Origin: Verrucomicrobiales bacterium
GTDB lineage: Bacteria > Verrucomicrobiota > Verrucomicrobiia > Limisphaerales > Palsa-1400
Direction of reading: 5' to 3'
Assembly (NCBI GenBank): GCA_003140095.1
Contig: PLIU01000109.1
Location: forward strand, 1-59,749
DNA length: 59,749 nt
The notes under the pieces: model-generated
What the model was told of the DNA's origin: nothing
The model's input: only the letters and a program-made list of their open reading frames with translations
Databases searched by the model: none
Shown here: piece after piece, positions 7,375 to 15,499 of the stretch
Layout: each line of letters starts with the position of its first letter
Position numbering within the stretch: the stretch's first letter is position 1
Position numbers and translations under genes: made by a program

Positions 7375-9036
7375 GTGATCGTGACGCGAGTGAAGCGGAC
7401 GAAGAAGAAGCGGCGCGGGGTGTTTTATACGCCCGACTCCGTGACGGATGCTCTTTGCCAGTGGGTGGTTCGCTGCAAAGACGACGTTGTTCTGGAGCCA
7501 AGTTTTGGAGGGTGCGGATTCATTGAGTCCCTCAGAAAGCGTTTTGCGCAATTAGGCAAAGAGTATCCAACCGGGTCGGTTTTTGGGTGCGATATTGATC
7601 CGACAGCTTTTGCTCATCTGAGAAATTCGTCGATTCCCTTGGCGACATTAGGCCATTTTATCAAAGGGGACTTTTTGAAAATGTCGGCAGGAACCTTTGG
7701 AGTCCGTGGATTTGACGCCGTGGTCGGCAATCCCCCATACGTTTCGTACCATAATATGTACGAAGTGCAAAGAGGCGTGGCTTTGGAAATCGGAAAAGGC
7801 GGGCCCTTTGAATTGGGGCGAGGTTCGAGTCTCTGGGCATATTTTGTGGTTCACGGCTTGACCTTCTTAAAAGGCGGCGGGCGGGCTGCGTGGGTCTTAC
7901 CAGGAAGCCTTCTTCAAGCAAACTACGGGAAGGAGCTTCTCCATCGCCTTGCACCTCATTTTGAACGAGTGATGGTAATTTCATTGTCGCAGAGGTTGTT
8001 TCTATCTGAGGGAACTGATGAAAGCACAGAAATACTCTTATGCGATGGCTGGAACTGCGGTCCGGCAATAAATGGAGTGGAAGTCCGCAGTGCGCCGAAT
8101 GTGGACACATGCCAACAGTTCATATCTTCGTGGCGTGACCAATCTTTGCGTGGTAGTTCACTAAACGGAAGAGCGGTGTTGACAATGCTAACCGATGATA
8201 CATTGACTGAGTACCATGGCATTGCCCGACACACCGAAGTGAAGAAGCTGGGTGACCTTGCGACGATTCTTATTGGGATAGTCACTGGTGCTAACCACTT
8301 CTTTGTGATGAACCGCACTCGTGCGAGGCAAGCCAAGATACCATTCGTAAGTCTTTCCTTAATTCTTTCCAAATTTCGCTTCGCTCCTAGCTTAATCCTA
8401 AGCGAAAGCGATATGCTGATAGCATACAAGGACGATCAGAATTGTCTGTTGATAAGTCGCCCATGCCTTGGACGAGCTGCACTATCCGTTCGGCGATACT
8501 TTGACGCGTTTCCAAAGGCGCTGATTGACACAAACGCTACATTTAGTAAGCGAGGCGTCTGGCATGAACCTGACGATGGCAAAATACCTGACGCATTTCT
8601 GCCCTATATGAATCATCTTGGGCCTCGCCTAGTGTTGAATTCTGCGTTAGTGAACTCAACAAACACAATCCACCGCGTTTATTTCGATCCACTTACAACA
8701 CCAATACAAAGAAAACTTGTTACAATTTCAATGCTTTCTTCGTTTAGCCAATTATCTGCGGAAATCGAAGGCAGGACATACGGTTCTGGAGTGCTGAAAC
8801 ATGAGCCGTCTGAAGCCGCTAGGATTAAGCTGATTGTCCCCACAACTAACGATAAACGCTATGTTGAAAGCGTCTTCTCAAGAATTGAGGCATGTCTCCG
8901 CGATGGACAGCATCGGGAGGCGTCCGAGCATTCGGACATAATGCTCGCTAGGCTGGAGCCACAGCTCATGAATCGCCAAAAAGTGCATAAACTGCGGCTA
9001 GCTATTGAGCAACTACGTGGCCGAAGATACTTTTAA
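7375..9036 (+). CDS. Class I DNA methyltransferase, N6-adenine type
   Basis: The 553-residue protein begins with a segment typical of gamma-class adenine methylases (RRGVFYTPDSVTDAL, residues 13-27). S-adenosylmethionine motif I is EPSFGGCGF (41-49), the acidic GCDID lies near residue 71 and the catalytic motif IV is NPPY (119-122). The C-terminal third, around 270-520, probably holds the target-recognition domain, as in TaqI/Eco57I-like enzymes. No nuclease motif is visible, so it should methylate DNA without cutting it. The start is GTG at 7375, because the upstream ATG is out of frame. It leads a four-gene operon, with 20 bases to the next gene. It probably marks host DNA for the system encoded downstream. 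Confidence 0.85.
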   Translation: MIVTRVKRTKKKRRGVFYTPDSVTDALCQWVVRCKDDVVLEPSFGGCGFIESLRKRFAQLGKEYPTGSVFGCDIDPTAFAHLRNSSIPLATLGHFIKGDFLKMSAGTFGVRGFDAVVGNPPYVSYHNMYEVQRGVALEIGKGGPFELGRGSSLWAYFVVHGLTFLKGGGRAAWVLPGSLLQANYGKELLHRLAPHFERVMVISLSQRLFLSEGTDESTEILLCDGWNCGPAINGVEVRSAPNVDTCQQFISSWRDQSLRGSSLNGRAVLTMLTDDTLTEYHGIARHTEVKKLGDLATILIGIVTGANHFFVMNRTRARQAKIPFVSLSLILSKFRFAPSLILSESDMLIAYKDDQNCLLISRPCLGRAALSVRRYFDAFPKALIDTNATFSKRGVWHEPDDGKIPDAFLPYMNHLGPRLVLNSALVNSTNTIHRVYFDPLTTPIQRKLVTISMLSSFSQLSAEIEGRTYGSGVLKHEPSEAARIKLIVPTTNDKRYVESVFSRIEACLRDGQHREASEHSDIMLARLEPQLMNRQKVHKLRLAIEQLRGRRYF

Positions 9037-9056
9037 CCCACTTCGTAATAGTAACC

Positions 9057-11333
9057 ATGTTGAAATCCATTGAACAAATCAAAAGCAACTTGCTAGAACT
9101 TCTGGCTGCTAGCGATTTGGATTATGGAAAGATTCTTCGACTGTCGGGCGAGCTTTCTGCGCATGATCCTGATTATTTGCGATTCAGCGTTGATTCGGCA
9201 ATCATCAGTAGGCTCGGGCAGCAACTGGTTGCTCGTGAGGAGACTGCGGTTTCAGAACTTGTCAAAAATGCCTATGACGCGGACGCTGGCGAAGTCCGAC
9301 TAGTCTTTAATGCAGCAGATAAGCCTGGGGGCCTTCTTTTTATAAAGGATGATGGTGTAGGGATGAATCGGCAACAGCTTATTGATGGATTTATGCGGCT
9401 TGCATCTACGGACAAAATTCACCAACCGAAATCTCCTAAATACGGGCGTCTCCGTGCGGGAAGAAAGGGAATCGGCAGATTTGCAGCCCAGCGATTGGGA
9501 AAAAGTCTTACGTTAATCACGCAGACCGCGGATAGTAAAAGGGCATTACGGCTTAAGATCGATTGGAGTTTATTCGAGGCCGAGCGAGACCTCTTAGAAA
9601 TTGCTAGCCGTCTTGAACAGATTCCAAAGGAGCGCGAATACGGAACAACATTGATAATTGATGGTTTGCGCGAAGCATGGAGTGACCGGGAAATAGGTCG
9701 TGTTTATCGGTACGTCGAAGACCTCATTCAGCCGTATTCTCTTTTCAACAAACGACTAACATCTTCGCGAGACCCGGGATTTCAAGCAATATTCTGCCGC
9801 CTCATTGGGGGCAAGGAAATCGTTGTTGCCAGCGAAGAGAAGATGGTCTTTGATTATGCATTGGCGACGGTTACAGGAGAAGTGGATGATATCGGGCGGG
9901 GTAAATGGAGTGTCAAAAGTTCCCAATTAAATCTGGCTGAAAGCAACAGAATAAGCACAGTCGAACATTCGCCTGGTATTGCGTTCGAGTTCATCCGTAA
10001 CATTAGGTTTACCGCGTATTATTTCATCTGGTCCACGGAATACGTGGCTGGGCACCAACTGGCAAGACTGCAAGATTTGGCTGCCGTACGTGGAGGAATT
10101 CGTCTTTATCGGAACGGATTTCGCGTTTTGCCTTACGGAGAGCCATCCAACGACTGGTTGGGATTGGATGCAGCTTATCGCAAACGCGAGGTGTTACCGC
10201 CAATTGGAAACAGCAATTGGTTTGGGTTCGTAGAGATTCATGATGCTGAGGGAACGTGCTTTGATGAGACATCAAGCAGGGAGGGACTAACAAAGAACGT
10301 CTTTTACGACGAACTTGTAGAATTCCTAACAGGGAGCTTGAAGGCGGCAGTGCTCAGGATTGCGGCGGCGCGCGGTAAGAAGCAGAAAGCTGGTCAAAAG
10401 GGATACAAGAAAAAGCATTCAGCTTCACCTCCAGCGGGACTGGCACAGGCGGCGGTCGATCTGCGGAAAACTTCTGAATCGCTACAAAAGAGCGGTGACT
10501 CTACCTCCGCCCGCACATTGCAGGGTGTCGCCGTCTATCTCGAAACCGCTGCTGTTGAAAGTCAGAATCTTATACAAGAACTGGCTATGCTTCGTGTATT
10601 TGCGAGTCTAGGGCTAACCATTGGGATATTCACGCACGAAGTGCGTACTCGGCTAACTGCGTTGAGATGCGACGTGCATGAACTTTTTGACACGAAAAGT
10701 ACGAAGGAAGAATTCGAGGAGGGCCTTGTAACTGTTGATACTCATCTGAAAATGCTCCAGTCCTATTCATCTTATTTCGACTCGACAATTTCGGCAAGCG
10801 TTCAACGCGAATTGTATCCACAAGAACTTTCTGAAATCGTTCATTCCTTTGTGCGCGAATTTGCGCCAGTCGTAAGAAGAAGAGGAATTACCTTCGACCC
10901 TATCGACATTGAATCGGACCTGTTCACTAGGCCGATGCATCGGTCAGAATGGGCATCCATATTTGCAAATCTTTTGACTAACGCTGTCAAAGCTATCAAG
11001 CGTGCTGGGAGGGGAGATAAGGGTAAACTTTCGATAAAGGGATGGCGCGAGGGAAAGACCTTATTCGTCGATTTCTGTGACAATGGCGATGGCATACCCG
11101 AAGAAAACGAAGAGAAAATATTTGATGCCTTTTTTACAACAACCCGCACTGCGAAATCCACAACTTCGGATATTGACGACTTGACTGGCACCGGGCTTGG
11201 TTTGAAAATCGTTGCTGACATTGTCTCAAGTGCAGGCGGAACAATCTACCTGGCAAGCGCCCCAAAGAATTTTGTTACGTGCTTCCGCATAGAGATTCCC
11301 GCAGCCACTGAAAAGGAAAAGCAGCATGAGTAA
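9057..11333 (+). CDS. Double GHKL ATPase: MORC/Hsp90-like N-terminus plus histidine kinase C-terminus
   Basis: This 758-residue protein contains two Bergerat-fold ATP sites. The first (about 45-260) has the N-box SELVKNAYDAD (67-76), KDDGVGM (98-103) and KGIGRFAAQRLG (137-148), as in Hsp90/MutL/MORC proteins, followed by a transducer-like segment with RLYRNGFRVLPYGEP. The second is a histidine-kinase module: a phospho-acceptor box FTHEVRTRLTAL near residue 524, N-box NLLTNAVKAI near 638, G1 DNGDGIP near 676, an FF(T)-type F-box and G2 GTGLGLKI near 711. No membrane segment is present, so it is cytoplasmic. It overlaps the receiver-like gene by 8 bases. Inference: the N-terminal module clamps DNA or senses a signal, and the C-terminal module phosphorylates the next protein. 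Confidence 0.85.
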   Translation: MLKSIEQIKSNLLELLAASDLDYGKILRLSGELSAHDPDYLRFSVDSAIISRLGQQLVAREETAVSELVKNAYDADAGEVRLVFNAADKPGGLLFIKDDGVGMNRQQLIDGFMRLASTDKIHQPKSPKYGRLRAGRKGIGRFAAQRLGKSLTLITQTADSKRALRLKIDWSLFEAERDLLEIASRLEQIPKEREYGTTLIIDGLREAWSDREIGRVYRYVEDLIQPYSLFNKRLTSSRDPGFQAIFCRLIGGKEIVVASEEKMVFDYALATVTGEVDDIGRGKWSVKSSQLNLAESNRISTVEHSPGIAFEFIRNIRFTAYYFIWSTEYVAGHQLARLQDLAAVRGGIRLYRNGFRVLPYGEPSNDWLGLDAAYRKREVLPPIGNSNWFGFVEIHDAEGTCFDETSSREGLTKNVFYDELVEFLTGSLKAAVLRIAAARGKKQKAGQKGYKKKHSASPPAGLAQAAVDLRKTSESLQKSGDSTSARTLQGVAVYLETAAVESQNLIQELAMLRVFASLGLTIGIFTHEVRTRLTALRCDVHELFDTKSTKEEFEEGLVTVDTHLKMLQSYSSYFDSTISASVQRELYPQELSEIVHSFVREFAPVVRRRGITFDPIDIESDLFTRPMHRSEWASIFANLLTNAVKAIKRAGRGDKGKLSIKGWREGKTLFVDFCDNGDGIPEENEEKIFDAFFTTTRTAKSTTSDIDDLTGTGLGLKIVADIVSSAGGTIYLASAPKNFVTCFRIEIPAATEKEKQHE

Positions 11334-12462
11334 ATTCAATGTTATTTGTTTGGACGATGAGGAGACGGTTTCTAGTCTTATTAAGCGGTTGAATAACAGT
11401 ACAAACCGCATTCACATAGACTATAAATATCCTAAACCATTTCCTAAGCAAATTGAAGAGATTATCACCTGGGACAGGGCACACCTTCTTGATGGCTTAG
11501 TGTTAGATTTGCGTCTCGACCAAACGGTCGCCCAGGGACAGGAGCAGGCTGATTATCGTGCCGGGTCATTAGCACAGGAAATTCGCACTTTGGCCACTGA
11601 GGGTAAGCTTTCCGCCTTTCCGATATTTCTTTGGTCGATAGATAAAAGACTGTCAAAATCGTTCAACAAGGACATGAGTAGCCAAGAGCTATTTGATTTC
11701 ACGCTCTTGAAGGAGGACTTTCCTGAGAAAGCTAGTGAGCGTGCTATGCAGTTAGCGGCTATCGTGCAGGCCTATAAAGACATTGGGATATCGATCAAGA
11801 AAATGAAGTGTTTTGGGGATTTACTAGGGCTGCGCGAGCAGGACAGTGGAGCACTCGATCCACGTGTGGGCGAAAGCTTTCTCAGGCAACCCAGATCATT
11901 CCCGATTCACTCCTATGCAAAATATGTGCTTGATCAAGTTGTCTTGATTTCTGGGCCTCTAATCGATGAACTTACTTTGTGCGCTAGATTAGGAATCGAC
12001 CAAGAAAAGTCAGACGATTTCCATAAGTTGTTGGAGAAACTTGATGCGGGTTGTTCTTACAAGGGCCCATTTGGGGATGGTTGGAAGCGTTGGTGGTGGC
12101 CGTTGGTTGAGAGGTGGTGGGAGAGAATACAGCCGAATGGAAAGGCGATGACCAGTCTTGCGGCACCTGACAGGGTTGATGTTTTGAAGGCAAGATTAAA
12201 GCTTAAGCGGCTGAGTGTTGCTGAAGCAATTGGTGCGGAATACGGCCAGTTTTTCTCTACAGTGTGCCAAGTTCTTAAAGTGCCTCTTGATCCTATGGAC
12301 GGCTTTGTCGTTGCTGCAACGGGAAGGCTTCCATGGCATGACAAGGAATACATATCGCGGGAGGCAGCTTTAAACCGTGCTAAGTATAATGTTCACTTGG
12401 AACTTGATCCTTTTGAGAAGAATAGACTGGAATCCTTGAAAAAGCATAAAGTAATAAAATGA
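11326..12462 (+). CDS. Receiver-like (REC) protein with unknown C-terminal domain
   Basis: 378 residues. The first about 150 read as a response-regulator receiver: acidic pocket CLDDEE (9-13), phospho-acceptor Asp61 in LVLDLRLD, Ser104 in FLWSID at the Thr/Ser position and Lys129 in LLKEDF. The pocket looks complete, although the receiver contains insertions. The remaining about 220 residues (including WKRWWWPLVERWW near 245-257) match no output domain I know and contain no HTH or GGDEF. The start overlaps the kinase gene by 8 bases (ATGAGTAA) and the stop overlaps the next gene by 4 (ATGA), so synthesis is coupled. It is probably the phosphorylation target of the kinase and carries the effector or a switch to it. 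Confidence 0.75.
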   Translation: MSKFNVICLDDEETVSSLIKRLNNSTNRIHIDYKYPKPFPKQIEEIITWDRAHLLDGLVLDLRLDQTVAQGQEQADYRAGSLAQEIRTLATEGKLSAFPIFLWSIDKRLSKSFNKDMSSQELFDFTLLKEDFPEKASERAMQLAAIVQAYKDIGISIKKMKCFGDLLGLREQDSGALDPRVGESFLRQPRSFPIHSYAKYVLDQVVLISGPLIDELTLCARLGIDQEKSDDFHKLLEKLDAGCSYKGPFGDGWKRWWWPLVERWWERIQPNGKAMTSLAAPDRVDVLKARLKLKRLSVAEAIGAEYGQFFSTVCQVLKVPLDPMDGFVVAATGRLPWHDKEYISREAALNRAKYNVHLELDPFEKNRLESLKKHKVIK

Positions 12463-13214
12463 ATCAGCGCGCTCAAAGGCAATTGCGAAGCGACCTTGCG
12501 TGGGAACTATTGTCCACTGCTGATTTTCTTGAGAAAGTGAGCATATGTCCAGATACGGGACCGCTAAAAGCCGCAGCTAACGAGTGTAAAGGGTCAGGAG
12601 GAGATCACTGGGCCTACAGTGTATCCAATCTAATCTTGCGTCTTGATCCGAGCCAGAATGGGTTTCCTGCACAGTTGATTAGTTTAGATTGTCGGCTCAA
12701 TATGCGAGTTTGTGGTTTGTGCAGCATCCTGAATTGTCCAGAGGATCCGATGACAGAAGTGGCGATTGACGTGATGCTCGAAGGTCGCACTTCTGCGACA
12801 GCCAGAAGACATGTTCAAGCATGGCATTTTGATAGGCATCTTTCTGATGTCAATTCAACGGAGCCCATTTTGGCTCACCCGCGCTATCACTTCCATTTTG
12901 GTGGTAGGGGAATGATGACATTCGTGACTGAGACAGGTCCACCTTGCTGCGATTCCGTATTGCTTCTTGAAGGGCCGAGAATCGCGCATGCGCCTTTGGA
13001 CGGGGTTCTTGTTATTGATTTCCTTTTATCGAACTTTGTTGGAGAGAAATGGCGAAAGTTGAGAGAGGATCAGATGTACAAACGAGTTATAGCTGCTTCA
13101 CAGAAGCGTAATTGGCAGCCCTTTGTCAAAGCGCTTTTGACTCACTGGTCACCACAAGCGAATCGAATCGGCTGGGCGGCCAGTGATATTTGGCCTCATC
13201 TCTGCCAGGCGTGA
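12459..13214 (+). CDS. Unknown protein, 251 aa, last gene of the methylase-kinase operon
   Basis: The start overlaps the receiver-like gene by 4 bases. Visible features are a CGLCSILNC cysteine cluster near residues 86-94 and a histidine-rich motif HPRYHFHFGGRG near 146-157, either of which might bind metal. The end is helical and basic (residues 205-235). No signal peptide or membrane segment is seen. I know no family name for it. Its strict coupling to the kinase and receiver makes it a likely effector or adaptor. A nuclease role for the His-rich motif is possible but not shown. Confidence 0.7.
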   Translation: MNQRAQRQLRSDLAWELLSTADFLEKVSICPDTGPLKAAANECKGSGGDHWAYSVSNLILRLDPSQNGFPAQLISLDCRLNMRVCGLCSILNCPEDPMTEVAIDVMLEGRTSATARRHVQAWHFDRHLSDVNSTEPILAHPRYHFHFGGRGMMTFVTETGPPCCDSVLLLEGPRIAHAPLDGVLVIDFLLSNFVGEKWRKLREDQMYKRVIAASQKRNWQPFVKALLTHWSPQANRIGWAASDIWPHLCQA

Positions 13215-13260
13215 ACTACCTGCACGGAAGCGCGCACAAATGAGGGTTAATGGCGGAGAT

Positions 13261-14037
13261 TTAGGATTCTTCACCTAAAGCGACCGCTTGGCTGATAAGG
13301 TCTACCGCTGCCGGAACGTTTGCGACACCGGAAATTAGAAAATAGGTGTTGCCGTTTGTCCAGTGCCCGACGTGCTCGCAATTAACGAGTTCCAAACTTG
13401 GCGATTTAAGGCAACGCTTCTTTGGCCGGAGATAAACCTTCAAACCCCGACGTTGAGGAACTATCTCGGCGGCACTTTGCTTTGTCTTGAAACTGTATGC
13501 GATGTAGAACTTGGTGAAACGCCGTTTGAATTTTCCCAGCTTCTTCAGTGCTTTCTCGAAATGACTCAGCAGATCGTGGGAGTGTTTCCAGTTTTCGTTG
13601 ATGAGGTCTTCCAGTGAGTAGGTAATTTTTTGATCTGTCTTTGCTTCCTCCTCGCCTGCTGTTGGGGCTGCGCTCAGTTGCCCTGACTGGATGAGTGAAC
13701 GGAGCTCGAGAACCTGAATGGTTGCGGGACAGCCTGGCCAATCGTGTTCCCAGCAGATAATGAAATCGCTCTTGATTTGCTCATTCAAATGCGCTTTAAA
13801 ACCGGAACTGCGGAATTCAAATTCAATGTTGACCTCCTCGTAACGACCATCGCCAAGAGAGCGAACTGCCTTACAGTCGGGGTATCCTTGACGAACTAAC
13901 TGGACGTGGAAGCCCAATTCTTTCGCCAACATACCGAAAAGAAGCACCACGCCCTGTTCGTTCACCGGGGCGTACGTAAGGCCACGGAAATTAATGGGCT
14001 CGCCGACTATGTTTTTCCGTGGACTTTTAGTATCCAT
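13261..14037 (-). CDS. PD-(D/E)XK-like protein with C-terminal DUF5655 domain
   Basis: The frame runs up to 14301, but the first 88 residues come from a low-complexity GC-rich repeat, so the ATG at 14037 (MDTKSPRKN) is preferred; it lacks a clear ribosome site. In the 258-residue product, the N-terminal part has a nuclease-like run: GYPDCKAVR, NIEFEFRSSGFKAH and DFIICWEHDW. This resembles the acidic/lysine core of the restriction-endonuclease fold, though the residues are not canonical. The C-terminal 90 residues match the DUF5655 pattern (SFKTKQSAAEIVPQ, LKVYLRPKK, VGHWTNG). It ends the helicase-methylase-ATPase operon and may be its nuclease or DNA sensor. Confidence 0.65.
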   Translation of the reverse strand: MDTKSPRKNIVGEPINFRGLTYAPVNEQGVVLLFGMLAKELGFHVQLVRQGYPDCKAVRSLGDGRYEEVNIEFEFRSSGFKAHLNEQIKSDFIICWEHDWPGCPATIQVLELRSLIQSGQLSAAPTAGEEEAKTDQKITYSLEDLINENWKHSHDLLSHFEKALKKLGKFKRRFTKFYIAYSFKTKQSAAEIVPQRRGLKVYLRPKKRCLKSPSLELVNCEHVGHWTNGNTYFLISGVANVPAAVDLISQAVALGEES

Positions 14038-14372
14038 GTGATTGACGCGGAGGTTATCAGCCAGTGATTGGACTGACAAGCTCTTGGTTCCCTTGTCTCC
14101 CCCAGTGACGGCGGAGAAGCGGCGGTGGGTTGCCCAAACCCGTGGCGTCCGGTTGGAACGGACCGTTGGCTGCCGCCGCCGACCTGGAAACGGTTCATTG
14201 GCCGCCACCGTGGGCCCGGATAAGCTCACGGTGGCCATCGTGGGGCCGGGAGGCACCCTGGCTGCCGCCGTTTTGGGGCCGGAAGAAGTACTGACCGCCA
14301 CCGATACGCCCCCTGCGCCGCCGCCGTGACCGGGAAAAGGTCCCCTGGATACCGTCCGGCGCGGCGTTCTTA
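14038..14372. repeat. GC-rich imperfect tandem repeats between two defence genes
   Basis: Read on the minus strand, 14195-14310 contains about three degenerate units of roughly 30-33 bases built around TCCGGCCCC / CCCGGCCCCACGATGGC / TCCGGGCCCACGGTGGC. All reading frames through it are low complexity (runs of Gly-Pro-Thr-Ala-Val), so it is probably not protein coding. It separates the CBS/HEPN-like gene from the DUF5655 gene. It could hold a promoter or a structured RNA; no further signal is seen. Confidence 0.5.
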
Positions 14373-15212
14373 TTAACGGGAGCGGGAATTGGTGAAATCG
14401 TGGAGTTCCGTTTGCAATTTCTCTGCCCAGGCAAGAAAATTGTGTATTTCACTTTTTGAAAGCAGCATGACGAGTTCGTGCTCTCCGGTCGGATGTGCCA
14501 AGGAATTGCGGACACGTTCTGCCTTCTTCATGGCTATGTCATTGACAGAAAGGATGCTCGCGGCTGTCACAGGGCATTTCCGAATAATTGTGGCCTTGTC
14601 TATGAAGTTAGTGCATTCTAGGAGGAGGCGTGGATCGGGAATGCCGTTTTTGTCGAGTTTATGCCCTCGTGCCAGATAAACTTCCTTGGCTTTGTTCAAA
14701 CGACCAATCGAAAGCTTGCTGACCGCCAAGCCCGGCTCAGTCATGACCACGTCGAGCATCGCCTGTTCAATGCCCAGGAGCAGAGAAAACAGGCACGCCC
14801 TGAAGGGTATGCAGAGCAAGTGGTGGTAGGACATCCACCCGACGAGTTGATTTTGGCGAAGCACGAGGAAGACATAAGGAGACTGTGCGTTGAAGAGTTT
14901 CGCGGCTTCTACAAGCGCGGTATCGGAGGAGACGACGGTCTTCCAGCTCAATTTGTTCATGGTGGCCCAGATGCTCCGGTGCTCGTAGAGGTCCTCATAG
15001 CCGATCGTTCCGACCGGAACGCCATCCTTGGAAACCAAGCCAATATGATCGAAAGGGGTTTCGTGTCGGGAGTGGCCGACCTTGGAGTCCCAGTCCCCAC
15101 GAACTTCCTCGCCACTTTCTGTTGGGCCATAGACACCAATGAACGGAGCGCATATGTCTCCGACGGTTATGGCCTGGGCGATGCGGTTCAGGATGGCAAC
15201 GTTGGCGAACAT
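14373..15212 (-). CDS. CBS-domain protein with HEPN-like C-terminus
   Basis: 279 residues. Residues 10-135 look like a pair of CBS motifs, with HIGLVSKDGVPVGTIGYEDL and VLRQNQLVGWMSYHHLL as the typical strand-helix ends; such pairs usually bind adenosine nucleotides. The C-terminal half is helical and includes VRNSLAHPTGEHELV near residue 235, resembling the short Arg-X4-His signature of HEPN RNases. Nucleotide sensing coupled to RNA cleavage is therefore a reasonable guess, not a demonstrated function. The start at 15212 is preceded by CAGGG and lies 20 bases after the 88-residue gene. It may also be a simple helical dimerisation protein. Confidence 0.65.
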   Translation of the reverse strand: MFANVAILNRIAQAITVGDICAPFIGVYGPTESGEEVRGDWDSKVGHSRHETPFDHIGLVSKDGVPVGTIGYEDLYEHRSIWATMNKLSWKTVVSSDTALVEAAKLFNAQSPYVFLVLRQNQLVGWMSYHHLLCIPFRACLFSLLLGIEQAMLDVVMTEPGLAVSKLSIGRLNKAKEVYLARGHKLDKNGIPDPRLLLECTNFIDKATIIRKCPVTAASILSVNDIAMKKAERVRNSLAHPTGEHELVMLLSKSEIHNFLAWAEKLQTELHDFTNSRSR

Positions 15213-15232
15213 TTAGTGCCCTGGATTAGCTG

Positions 15233-15499
15233 CTAGAGGGCATACACACCATGTCGGTTGCGGACGTAATGACGAATGGTTTGCCGGTACTTTTCCAGCG
15301 CTTGGCGCGAGTATTCTCCAGATGCTGACAAACCAAAACCAACGATGCGTGCCGGGCCATACAGTAATCCTCTGATGGAATTCGAAGGCAGGATAGTGGC
15401 CAGCGTTGGGACCGTCAATTCGCATTTCGGCGAGTAGGGCTTCCGTGAGGGGTGGCGGCTGGCGTTGGGAGTTATGTCCGAAACGCCTATTCCATTCAT
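15233..15499 (-). CDS. Small unknown protein, 88 aa, coupled to the helicase
   Basis: The ATG at 15499-15497 shares its first base with the helicase stop (TGATG), a classic translational-coupling arrangement and the main reason to call this gene. The product has a proline-rich N-terminus and a helical, basic C-terminus (EYSRQALEKYRQTIRHYVRN). No domain is recognised. The next gene starts 20 bases further on. It is easy to miss because a longer overlapping frame begins inside the helicase gene. Confidence 0.6.
   Translation of the reverse strand: MNGIGVSDITPNASRHPSRKPYSPKCELTVPTLATILPSNSIRGLLYGPARIVGFGLSASGEYSRQALEKYRQTIRHYVRNRHGVYAL

Noticed and set aside
14042..14329. Plus-strand frame of 95 residues with VGP-like repeats
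   Set aside because: It is the translation of a GC-rich repeat that is open in several frames on both strands; no ribosome site or family.
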